From Osmia lignaria lignaria (taxonomy: Eukaryota > Arthropoda > Insecta > Hymenoptera > Megachilidae), in assembly GCF_051020975.1 (NCBI RefSeq), contig NC_135035.1, forward strand, positions 6,572,001 through 6,636,000: a DNA stretch of 64,000 bases. The letters are read 5' to 3'. Below the pieces are notes generated by a model. The model worked only from the letters and a program-made list of their open reading frames with translations. It was not told the origin of the DNA and searched no databases. Position 1 is the stretch's first letter; each line of letters starts with the position of its first letter. Of the stretch, positions 12,777 to 24,453 are shown piece after piece. Position numbers and translations under genes: made by a program.

Positions 12777-15700
12777 TTATACTACAGTGTACAAAATAAG
12801 ACACATTTGACCCAATAAAGTCCATCGACGCGCACTTGTCTTCGCACCTTCGCTGTAAGCAATACCTACAAAGGGTTCTAAATTCGTGTCATTGTAATGC
12901 TGAAAGTACCAATTGAACGAATTGTCTTCGATGACTTCTGCATTTTCGTTCGAAGATCCGTCTTTCTCGAAGTTCTTCTCTTCGTCTTTCACGTTTCGTT
13001 GAACAGCTTCAGCCACGGACTTCTGTTTCTCGTCTTCAGCAGAGAGACCGATACGTGGCGAAGGAACCTTCGTGATCGTTGGCTTACCTAATGGACGCAA
13101 ATTTGGTACTGAAGAAGGTACCTGACCTCCTGGAACCAGAAACGCTGAAAGAGCTGATGCTTCTGTTTCTCGGGGCAATTGAGACGTCGAAGATTTTTTT
13201 TTATTCTCTAAGAAGGATGAATGAAAAGGTGATCGTTCTGTTACAACGCTACTAGAATCATCTGTATTTATACCCATGGATTCGTTTCGAGGATCTATGG
13301 TGGAAGTTTCTTGCAATTCAACTGCCTCGGAATCCCAAAACCTATTTTTCTCATTTTTCATCACATTCGTGGATGATTCTATAACCAAATCATCTTTCGT
13401 AGTCTCCAGCATGGTTCCAGGGGTGGTCCACACTATTCTACTCGCGACTTCTTGAGACTTCTCTTCCACTTTAATTGATTTTTTATTCGCCTCCGAAGGG
13501 TCATCATCATGAATCTCTAAAGACACTGTTGTTTCGTTTGCTTCTTGAGGAGATTCATCAGCTGCAGTGCTGGAATCTAACGTTCTCGTTGAATTTATGG
13601 AAGAAGTACTGTGGAAGAAAATTAAACCATAGTTACATGCCTTATAATCTCTAAAGTCATTTTCCATTCATTTACCTGCTTTTTTTAACTCCAGACATTT
13701 GCCATCGAGAATCAGGCTGATTAGCTGCCACCGTGGACAATTCTTCCCTCTCTTTAATTTCCACCTTGGGTCTGTTTGTCCTAGGATGAGTCCTTTCAAC
13801 CTTCACCACAGTACCATTTCCATTTTTCCATCGCTTCCGTTCCTCCTGCGTGATATTAGAATTCTGACCTCTCAAAGTTTCATTTTTATTAACCTGCCTT
13901 TCGTAAGTTAATCTTGGATCAGGGATCGGCACGAAACCACCCTGTCCTCGAGGCAGAGGAACAAAACCACCCCTATGGATCTCTGGTTCCGTGGGTGGAA
14001 ACGTTCTATACCGTCCTCTTCCGGGTCTTTCGGAATACTTCCTCTCCGATTTCCTCCCCGAATTTCCCCAAAGATTAAAATTCAAACTAGGCAAAGGCAC
14101 ACCGAAGAAGGTGAAACCGGAACTACTAGGGGAAGGAGGCATCAGAGGGTTCTTTTTTATCGGAATGGTACCGTTCGTTTGTAACTGAACTTTCTCTGTT
14201 GTTTGGGTCATTTGTACAATTTCTGGTGGTATAGTAATCGCGGTTTGCGTGGACGTTGATACATTCATCGTTTCTTCAGGATACTCATCGAGGTAATCAA
14301 AATCCTGAGGGTTGGGAGGATTCTCCACGGATGGCTCTTTTAGGTTCAAGCGAAGTGGTACCATTTCTGTTGCTCCATATACTGAGAATGTTTTTATTAA
14401 TTATTTGAAGTATTAAAAATGTACTGATCGAAGGTTTCTTTACTTACTGGAAGAAGAGACAGGGTAAGGTGCAGAATCGATCAGCTCAGCCTCGCAGCCA
14501 GGGTGAATCGGATCGATCTGTCGTTCTCTTTGACAATCCTGACGAGACAATCGAATTTCTTTGAACAAAGATCCATCGGCACACCTTGGACCCTCGGAGG
14601 ATGCCTGCTGCAGCCACCCTCGCAACCATAACATTCCGCAAGAGCACGAAAGTGGATTTCCTTTTTGCGAATAGAGTCAAAATTAATTAACTGACAAGGG
14701 GAGCTACCCAGGTGTTACACTCACTTAGAACGCGCCTATATCCACTTTGGGGGGCAGGCGGGTAATTATTTAAAAGATATTAACAATTACAGTTAGCTAC
14801 TCCTTACATTCTGAGATATAACAAACATACACATCCAACTCGCAAAGAGATCCACAGTTCAAATCCTTGATTCTCAACATTTTTTTTTTCTATTCATGAT
14901 AATTTGTATCTTTTTGAATAACTATTGCCTAAAAAAAAAAAAGAAAAAACGGGAATCCAGGATTTGAACCGAGGACCTTTAGATTATGAGTCATGTACTT
15001 AACCACGGAGCCGATCTGTGACTTGCAATTTCAAGGTCCTTGATTCAAATCCTTGGTTCCCAAATAAATTTTTTTTTCATGACAATTTTTATGTAATAGT
15101 TATTCAAAGAGAGACAAATTATCATTAAAAAAAAAAAGAAATGTTAAGAATCAAGGATTTAAACCGTGGATCTCTAGATTGCGAGTTGTATGTGTGAGTC
15201 TGTCATACTTCACAATGTAAGTAATAACTAACTTTAATTATTAATATTTTTTAAACAATTAGTCGTCTGTCCACAAAACGGGGTATAGGCGTGTTCAGCT
15301 CGACCAGCTCTACAAGCTGACAAAGTTTCATTAATAAGTGAGTGTAACACTTGGGTAGTTCTCCTTATGAGAAAAATTAAGAAATGTTTCTCTTCTCCTG
15401 TTTGAAATTTTCTAAAAGAAAGTGAAATTGATTACCATCGATGTCCAAGACAGCGATGTTCGATCGCAATCTTTTGAACGCCGTTTCCGATACGGAAGCC
15501 ATTCGATTGCTCCTCAAACTGAGAACCCGAAGTCTTGGCATCTGATCGAAAGGCGAGCCTTGAATGGCGCAGATCCGATTGTTGTCCATCTGGGATAAAA
15601 ACGAGGGAAACCTATATGTAAAACGATCCGCTATCTTTTTAATTAACGATGCAGCTATACGAATAATTGCTCTGCTAGCATAACGAGTGGCCTCGCACCA

Positions 15701-18700
15701 CGGTTCGTGGAGAAGTTTCACTCTCGACGAGAAAGTATTCCTCGTTATTACTAAATACCATCCCCCCCACCGCGGTCTGTTTCATTTTTTCGTTCCACGT
15801 TCGCGTTTAATGCGATCATTACGAAAAACAGACTTTTTATCGCGATTCTTCCATTCAGTTTCATTTTCAAAAATAAAATAATAGAATATCCATCAATCAA
15901 AATTTCGATTTCATTTACTTAACAACTCATTTAGCAATTATTTTACTTACTTTCAATTCAACCAACCACTCCATGGATGCCAAACTATTACTGGACACCC
16001 TGGACAGTCTATTGTTGCTCAAATCCAGAACCTCCAAGGAACGCAAGCTCTCGAGTCCCACGTAATCCAACGCTGGCAAGTGATTATGACTCAGATTCAG
16101 GAAGAGAAGGTGAGGCACGTTAATGAATGCGTTGCTCGCAATTTCCTGGATCCGATTTTCCTGAATTTCCGCGCTTTGAAGTAATGGTAGCTCGGTGAAA
16201 GCCCCGCTAGGAATTATCTGTACATTTCCAAGAATCATACACGTTTGATCATTTAGAAAATAAAAACTAACGAATATAACTACCTGTAATCGGTTCTTTC
16301 CGAGTCGAATGGCTTGAAGTTCCGGTAGAGCTCTGATAGCATTCCTCTCGATGATTCTCAAGTCGTTATTCTCCAGATCGATCAGCGTTAATCGTGGCAA
16401 ACCATCGAACGCACCCTCCCGTAGCTCGCGGATACGATTCCTCACGAGTTTCAGCTCGAGCAAGGCCGACAAGCTGCTCAGCGTTTCCGGCGACAGGATG
16501 TTCAGCTTGTTGAAGCTCAGGTCTAGTACCTGAAGAGCTGTTAAGCCGTGCAACGATCCGGGTAACTCGGTCAAAGTGTTGTGCGACGCGTACAGTTCAC
16601 GAAGGTCCCTGCAATTAACGTCGTTTCCTACATTTGACAACGCGTCGTTAACAGAAACAATGATTTCCGATCTGTCGTAATCGTGTCACCTAAAGAGATC
16701 GATAAACCAGGTACCCTTAATTCTCTGCAAAGCGACATTTAAACGACGAACATTTTATTTTCAGTTCTTGTAAATCTTCACAAAATCACCGACACGCCAG
16801 AATGGTAGAAGGGGACATTCAACGCGAGCCAGGCACTTTCTAGGTACCATTTTCTGGTGATGCAATCGAATAACCACGAGTGAAACTTCTTTTCTACTTG
16901 CGTGCTAATGTACGAAAAAGAGCTCTTCTTAAACTTTCAAAACAATATATTCAACGAATATTCCTTACCTGGTGTTGGAAAAGGTCACGTGAGGTATCTG
17001 GGCAAGATTATTCCTACTAAGATCCAGCCTCTGCAATCTAACGTTTTCCTGAAAGATATCCGGTCGGAGAACCTCCAAACGATTGCCCCGCAGACTTAAA
17101 TCCATCAAGGACCTAAGTGGTTTGAAGCTTCTTCCATGAATAGTCACCAGTCTGTTGTACCTCAGATCCAATTGTTCCAATCTGGACAATCCATCGAACG
17201 CTCCATCCTCCAGAATTCGCAGAGAGTTATAACCAAAGTTCAATTTCCTCAGATTTGGTAAATCGGCCAGGCTACCCGGTGGTATCCTCTCGATTCCATT
17301 CGCGCTGAGATCCAACGATCTTAGAACAGGTAGATCAAGATCTTGAGAGGATAGAGCTGGTAGAACTACTATACGATTCATAGGCATGTACAAGTGTTCT
17401 ATGTTTCCTGGTAGACCAGGGACTATCTCCAGCATTCGATTCCAACCGACGTCCAATTCGTAGAGATTGTTCAAATGATGGAACGTTAGGGGATGAAGAA
17501 CGGAGAGCGCGTTTCCGGAGAGGTTCACGTGTTCCAGGGCTGGAGTAGCCAGGAAGGAATCAGGTTCTATGAGACCAACCGCGTTTCCGCTTAGATCTAA
17601 GCGTCTCAGACTTGGGAGGTTGGCTAAGAGACGAGGTTCTACGTGGCGGAAGTAATTCTCTGATAGATCCAGGCCCTGGAATGGCAAAACCGAAAGGGTG
17701 AAACTGGGGGCCTTTTCCCTAAAAAAGCATCGGAGTACTTACTTTCAATGCTGGCAAATTCCAGAACGGCGCCTCCAATAAATTCGACAAAGAATTATTC
17801 TTTAATCTAAGTTCCCTAAGAGCGGGCATCGCGGTGAAGGTCTCCCTCTGCAGAAAGGCTACTCTGTTGTGATCAAGGTGAAGCCTCTCCAAAGTGAGAT
17901 GACCCCTCAGCGCTCCGAATGGTATCTCCTCGATTTGATTGTAACTAACGTCGAGGAATTTCAACCTGGGCAGAGCTTCCATTATGGATCTCAGCTCAGC
18001 CACGTGACTGAGGTCGTTGTTAATCAACCACATCTCCTCCAGGCTGTTTCCAGGTCGGCGAGGGAAAAATTCCGGATGCACGCGGTGTATTAGATTGTGA
18101 TTAAGATCCAGGGTCTTCAAGGCTGGCATTCTTTGAAACGCTCCGGCGAACACCTCGGTGATATGATTCCTCGACAAATAGATACGAGTCAGGACCGGTA
18201 GATCCATGAAGGCTCCTTCGTTCAGGCGATTGATACGATTTCGATCGAGCCGTATCACCGAAAGCGAAGGCAGGTCCACGCAGGCTCGACCGATCATTCC
18301 AGCATCCACTATCGAGTTCCCGACCACAGAAATTTCCTTCAGTTCCGGTAGATCTATGAACGCTCGAGGATGAACCCAATGGACACCGCAGTCGGTGATA
18401 TTAATCAATTCTAACCGAGGTAGCGCCCTGAAGAGACCTGCCTCCAGACGTATCAGACGTGGACTGCCAAACACGTGAAGCTGTTCCAAACCGGGCAAAT
18501 CCCGAAAATTTCTTGGCGCCAACTCCAGCAAAGCTGGGGAATTAATCTGCAGGTAACGAAGTTTCGGAAGCCCAGAGAATTTGGGCAGTTTCTTCATCAC
18601 TCTGCTCTGCAAGGTAACAGCCTCGAGACCTTGAAGATTCTCCAGACTGTCTATCGGCAGGGAGCGTAAATCTGGTTCCACGATGAATAATTCTAACAGG

Positions 18701-19144
18701 GAATCGTGGAGACCTTCTAACCATCCGGGGGACACCCTTTCCAGACGATTATTCCGGAGCATCAGACGAAGAACGCGCAAAGTGGCGAAGACTTTGCCAG
18801 GTAGACTAGGTAGATTATTGTTCTCCAGGATCAATTCGTCTACAGGTCGATCCAGATAATGGCTAACTGCTTTTAAACCTTCGAGGACTTTTGGTAACTC
18901 GCTATGACTGCACCTAATAGAAGAGACTAGAAATCAGTGTTTGAGATCTTTGACTTTTTTTTGAAATTCGAGACACTTGCCATATTTGAATCTCCATGTC
19001 ACGAGTGGAACATCTGCAAGGTAGAATCCTCTCCTGAGCAGGACAACCGTACTCTGAACTAAGCTGGCCGCTGGTACCGATCGGAAACAGTACCAGAAAC
19101 CAGCTGGTCAAGAGGAGGCCTCCAACCCCCACTGATTCAACCAT
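12777..19144 (-). CDS. atk: Secreted leucine-rich-repeat protein, artichoke-like
   Basis: Nine coding exons (19144-18981, 18913-17743, 17675-16969, 16608-16284, 16217-15951, 15589-15436, 14660-14448, 14381-13676, 13608-12777) give 1,512 residues; Drosophila artichoke is of similar size (about 1,535). A signal peptide (about 1-26) is followed by a cysteine-rich LRR N-cap (CPAQERILPCRC...IWCSHSELPKV), then more than 30 tandem LRRs with the LxxLxLxxN frame to about residue 930. An LRRCT cap follows (GNPLSCSCGMLWLRGWL...CADG). The last 500 residues or so are Ser/Thr/Pro-rich, apparently disordered, and end in a short hydrophobic tail (TLLGQMCLILYTVV) that might be a GPI signal. Artichoke is an extracellular-matrix protein needed for ciliated sense organs; the orthology call rests on architecture. 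Intron 1 uses a GC donor. A 5' UTR exon boundary is likely at about 19195. Confidence 0.85.
14698..15364. mobile_element. Fold-back element with tRNA-like segments filling an artichoke-like intron
   Basis: The left end (gagctacccaggtgttacac then tcactta, from about 14700) recurs inverted at the right end (about 15337-15364), and homology continues about 180 bp inward on each arm. The right arm has an extra insertion of some 35 bp. Between and within the arms lie four tRNA-Met-like stretches in alternating orientation: about 14835-14880 plus, 14951-15020 minus, 15022-15062 plus, and 15140-15200 minus. The minus copy at 14951-15020 keeps GACTCATAATCTAAAGGTCC and the B box GGTTCAAATCC. The element makes up about 667 of the 775 bp of intron 14661-15435. 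Confidence 0.7.
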
Positions 19145-22100
19145 CGCGCATTTGGACCTTGGTCTAAGACCTCGAACACCTGTTCCCCATTTTCTGCAAC
19201 AATTATTTCATCTACAAATTACACGTACGAGATGTGTTTCAATTTGTAAAACATGTGTCAGTTTAATTATGAACGTGGGTATTAGATGTTGAAGTCCTTG
19301 CATATTATGGTGTTTCTTTGAGTAAACCATGAAGACACGTGTATCTATGTGATGGTTACACGTCACGGTCGTAGACGACAAAATTAATGCTTCGTACCGT
19401 AAGCTAAAGACCGCTAGGACAATTTTCCCCGTAATAATTACCGTCGCCTCAGGCTCCAAGGCTCGATGAAAGCTTCATGTATTAATTTCAAGTATGAATT
19501 GTTGATTCATTTTGAAATTTTAAACATTCTAAATATTGAAACACGAAGTATCAGACGAAGCCAAGTGAAATGAATCAGCGAAGAAGAGGAAAGTCTTTTT
19601 ACTCTATCAGATAGAACGAAAACAAAGGTGTTCCTCGGAGGATGGTGTCACGGGTGACCACGTGTGTTTCGTAACCCATCTTCCGTAAGTAAGAACAATC
19701 GGACTGGCCTGGAAATTCAGTCGAACATAAAGAATGTCGATATCCTGTAATCGTTAATGAAAGAAATTTAATAGAATCTTACGCGTGTATTGCTCTAAAG
19801 TGTACACGTTTAAGGGGACGCATCGAAATCAAGGAATACAGGTCGCTGCACTCACGTGACTGCATTTGCATCGCGTTGAACCAGTTTGCTCGATTGTTAG
19901 CAAATCGTTCAGTGAACTTTCAAATTGGCCTATTCGATTCTGTTCGAAATCAAAACGGATCTTTGCGTGATTCCAGGCAATTCTATAAAAGGATCGACAT
20001 AATCGTTTGTCCGTGCACATTTGTTAACTGCAGTTTTCACAATGTGCATAGGTGCAGCGATGTTTCTATTGTGTCCACCGTGATCGAAACACCGTCGATC
20101 GTGTTTAATTTCAATAAAAAACGATACACGATACTTTTCTATAAAATCTACCCGGAATTTAATTACACGAAATTATGCAACTATGATCGTATTTGCATTT
20201 GGGTTGGAAAGTAACACCTTCACTTCTATAAAATTTTATAAAACTTGGAATTCTGTTTCACCAAATTGGAAAAATGTGTTGCAATATTGTTAGATTATTT
20301 TTCCATCCACCCTTGATGAGTAAAAGGGTTGACGATACTTTTTTGTATAACAAAGTCACCAATACCTTCATGTGTTTTATGCCTCGTTGACAGTCTCCAC
20401 TTAGTCTTGGATCAAAATGAAACACCACAATGTTTGTTCACGAAAATCGAGCAACAATTCGTCACGCTAAGAATGTTGGTCGAAGGAAACGATAAAGAGA
20501 CCGTGTTCTCGTTTACGAGCACTCACTGGCTAAATACACGAAGAAGTTTTATGGCAAAGCGTGCCGATGCGCAAAGTCGCGAGGGAAGAAGATGACTGTG
20601 GCGTGGGTGATGGCGAGCGGGACGAAAAAAGGATTGCGAAGTGCTGTGTCCAACCACCGTGAACACACGCTTCCAGGAAATTCTTCCCTTTCCACCGAAT
20701 CTATCCGTTCAAATAAATCGGCGACGATGACAGATTTTTAACTCGAGAAATTCTTTTGGAACGCAAAATTTCTAGAAAAGAAGATTTTACATATATTAAC
20801 CCTGGAATGGCGAGGGTTGAAGAACTCGTGGTATTTTTTTCGACTACTCTAATTCGAGATTCTTTGATCTTAAATCCTGGAAAATTCTGAGTGAAATTAG
20901 TATTTCTAAGAATCAAAAGAAATGTTGGGAAACTATCAAGAATTGCAGGGCAAATATTTAACTATGAGCCTAGACGAGGAATAAAAATCTAATTTTGAAA
21001 TCTATCGGTTCAAAAGTAGTAAGTTCAATGCGATAAAATATTTTAATTGGCTTCCAAAAGAGCTAAAAAACCTTAAAGATTAGCCAAAGACATATTAAAA
21101 TAAATTAAGTGAATGGATAAGAAACAGCAATTTATGTTAAATGAATATGGACAAAATTGTTTAATTAAGAGTCTATGTAAATGTTGGAATTTTTGAATAT
21201 AGTTTACTCTAATATGTTGTATTAAACACACACAGTGTAACAATCAAAATCTTGGTTTTTAAGTATAAAATTAGTATGTACATTACCAGACCTATGTGCA
21301 GGTGCATTTACCTCTATAGGATGAAAGTTATGTAACATTTTTGGTATAATAAATAAATTTAAATTAAAAAAACGGAGTATAATAATTGCACCCTCTACAA
21401 TATAAAATATTTTCACTTTGAAATCAAATTTCACCTGCACCACTGTTCTTCGACTTACATCGATGATGATGATTTCCATCATTTTTCCAAGAACGTGCAG
21501 TTAAATATGTTCCAGTCCAGATGACACGAGTTCCGTCTCTCGTTATCCGCTTTTTTCGAGATGCAGAAAACGCGCATTAGACAACGAACGGTACTAACAA
21601 AATGCCAACTTGTTACACCTCGGAAAGGCTAATTAAACCGCGAAGAAAAAAAAGAAGAAAACTCGTGTAATCGTCGCAAGATAATGAACCAACAAAGAGG
21701 AAAATTTTTAATCTTTAATTTATACATCAGCTTGTGTTATTTGGATCTTGTTGTTTCTCATAGCCAAGGCAAAATGTCAATAACAGGTTTCATAGTCAGG
21801 GCAAAGTACTGGATTAAAGATAAAAAAAAAAGTTTTGTCAATTAATATTCATACCCAAAAGGTTCTACAAATTTTGCATACACGTTTAATCATATGAATA
21901 ATAAATGTCACCTTTCTCTACAAAAATAGTATCCAAATAACGGTATAAAAACGGGCGATTCAATCCATTGAAACAATCTAATACGTAACAATATTTGATA
22001 TTACACCACACAGTGAAACAGGTTTTGAGTGTCTGAGATAGCGATGCAAACGAATAGAAATTTTCTCCGAAATTAAAATACCATCGCATGGATCTACACG

Positions 22101-22412
22101 TGTTCGTTACAGACAGATTCATCATTAAGTTGAAGGTCCTGCATTTATTCCCGCACATACACAAGACGGAGAGGAAATCTGTGTTGTAACTGGTTTTCAG
22201 AATCATTCTATACCACCATACTATAATATCCTAGAATAATGTCAGGCTATACCAGTTGTTTATCGACGCTGTGGCGTGAAAGGTTCGATTGATTTTTCTA
22301 TTGATCCACGACAAACGATCGCGATCTTTCTCTGCAATATTTCCATTCGAAAATTTCGATAATTCAATTTTAAATAATCGAAAAAGAAAATCGTTTTTCC
22401 ATCTAATTAAAG
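19145..22412. other. Intergenic region upstream of the LRR gene and Tdh
   Basis: It probably holds the 5' UTR exon(s) of the minus-strand LRR gene: a splice acceptor-like ttgcag on the minus strand lies at about 19195. A plus-strand TATAAAAGG occurs at 19984-19992 with no convincing transcript behind it. Small ORFs here lack recognisable domains and are not called. Confidence 0.4.
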
Positions 22413-24330
22413 ATGTGGTGTAAAAATATTCCTCAAATTTCGCGACGATGTTCGAGAAGCATTTTAAAAAATTACTATACGACGAACGAACGTTCTTGCC
22501 GGGAAACGACGGAAAATAGCGAGAGATCACCGAGGATACTTATCACGGGTAAGCGCATACACTTTCGAAAAATTAGATAGAATTTCTTTTTTTGAAACTA
22601 CTTACTTCTGTTTTCTCAAACTATTATCCTATTAACGATAAATAAACACGATCTTTTCCTAGTTACTTAACATGGAAATGTAATATTCATTATTTTCCTG
22701 GCTTAACTAAAAAACATACCTGTGATTATTCAATGAATAATTATCAGTTATTTAATCATCAATAGCACGTGTTTATATTGTAATGTTCTTCTTGCAAGGT
22801 GGTCTTGGACAATTGGGTACCGAGTGCGCGAAACTCCTTCGAAAAAACTATGGAAACGAAAATGTGATACTTTCTGATATAATTAAACCGACCGAAGAAA
22901 GTCCATCCAATGGACCTTTCATTTTTGCGGATATTCTTGATTTCAAGGGTCTCCAAAAAATCGTGGTCAATTATAGAATCGATTGGCTGATCCACTTCAG
23001 TGCTCTCCTTAGTGCTGTTGGTGAACAGAACGTTCCTCTTGCTGTGAGAGTCAACATAGAAGGTAAAATAGATTTTAATTAATTAATTAACACGTTGATT
23101 ATCATAGCGGATCATCCGAGTAAATTTTTTAATTTTCTTTCTGAAATCACTCTCGAGTGAAACGGAGTATTCTGACGAGTGAATTTGTCGTTAAAATAAT
23201 TACATCTTTACCGCCAGTCATGAAAGAAAGTGCGTTAGAGAAAGTGGCTTTCAGTTACCTTCGAAGAAAATGTTACAGTGAAGATAGTATACAATGTAAT
23301 TTAAGTAATTTTTTCATCAGGGATGCATAACGTTATTGAATTGGCAAGACAGTATAAATTGAGAATATTTATCCCATCGACGATTGGAGCATTTGGTCCA
23401 GATTCACCAAGGAATCCCACCCCGAATGTGACCATTCAACGACCACGAACAATTTATGGTGTTAGTAAAGTACACGCTGAACTGTTAGGCGAATACTATC
23501 ATCACAGATTCGGTCTTGATTTCCGGTGTCTCCGATTTCCGGGGGTAATTAGCAACGACCCACCGGGTGGTGGTACCACAGGTATTCTATCACGATTCTT
23601 TAGTGAAATTTTACATCTTCTTGCATTGAAAAATGGAGGTCGTTCCATTGATGATTAGAATAACTGCATAATACCATCGTTCTTCAAGGACAATAGTATT
23701 AGTAAATTGTTGATCACGAGCCGTGAGATCGTTTCTTGCGTTTCCCTTAACTCCTGATCCGTAAATCTTCGAGTAACAGACTGGACAATAAAATAAAAGT
23801 TGTATTAACATTCTAATTGTATTTTCCTCTCCAGATTACGCAGTCGCTGTTTTCCACGAAGGTTTGCTTAATAAGAAATACGAGTGTTATTTGGAACCTT
23901 ACACGAGATTGCCGATGATATACATAGAGGACTGTCTATCTGCGCTTTTTCAGTTTTTAAACGCACCAGACGAACAATTGCAGCGAAGAGTTTATAATGT
24001 CACTGCGATGAGCTTCACTCCTGAAGAATTGTTCAATGAACTGAAGAAATACGTTCCTGATCTGAAGATCACGTACAAACCAGATGGGCGGCAGTATATT
24101 GGTCAGTTAATAATACAGTATAAAAATATTAATTATGTATGAAATAATACCTTATTGTTTAATCTTTAGCTGATAATTGGCCACAAGTGTTCGATGACAG
24201 CGAGGCACGACGAGATTGGGGATGGAAACATAAATACGATTTAGAAAAAGTTGTGGAATCAATGGTACGCGATGTTAAGACGAACTCTTTTAGTAGACGA
24301 TCATTAAAAGAAGTCAATAGTTATGTATAA
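22413..24330 (+). CDS. Tdh: L-threonine 3-dehydrogenase, mitochondrial
   Basis: Five exons (22413-22548, 22799-23062, 23321-23581, 23835-24101, 24170-24330) encode 362 residues. The enzyme oxidises L-threonine with NAD+ to 2-amino-3-oxobutyrate, which is then cleaved to glycine and acetyl-CoA in mitochondria. The first 40 or so residues are rich in Arg and Ser with almost no acidic residues early on, as in a mitochondrial presequence. An extended-SDR fold follows: the Rossmann glycine motif ITGGLGQLG (44-52), PSTIGAFGP, the catalytic YGVSK (Tyr179, Lys183), and the C-terminal ADNWPQVFDDSEARRDWGW typical of this family. Exon 1 was too short to stand out as an ORF; it was placed by the in-frame ATG, the intact glycine motif across the junction and a gtaag donor. 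Confidence 0.95.
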
Positions 24331-24394
24331 TGCGCAGAAATGCCTAGGAAATAATTCATGTGAATTAGAAAAGTTATAAAAATATTATTTATTT

Positions 24395-24450
24395 TATAAT
24401 AAAATTATGATCAACAAATATTACGACAATTAGGTTTTTATAATTTATTC
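24395..24450. terminator. Tail-to-tail polyadenylation region of Tdh and PRIM2
   Basis: The Tdh and PRIM2 stop codons are only 123 bp apart. A plus-strand AATAAA lies at about 24400 for Tdh and a minus-strand AATAAA (TTTATT on the plus strand) at about 24444 for PRIM2. Cleavage 10-25 nt past each signal would make the two 3' UTRs abut or overlap. Confidence 0.55.
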
Positions 24451-24453
24451 ATT

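Noticed and set aside
13699..14188. Plus-strand ORFs opposite the Ser/Pro-rich exon of the LRR gene
   Set aside because: They are antisense shadows of an exon whose phase matches its neighbours and have no domain.
14941..15021. A functional tRNA-Met gene
   Set aside because: The anticodon loop and B box resemble tRNA-Met, but the anticodon and T stems have several mismatches and the acceptor stem does not pair.
19984..20020. TATAAAAGG as a promoter for a plus-strand gene
   Set aside because: The initiator downstream is weak and no exon or ORF with a domain follows before Tdh.
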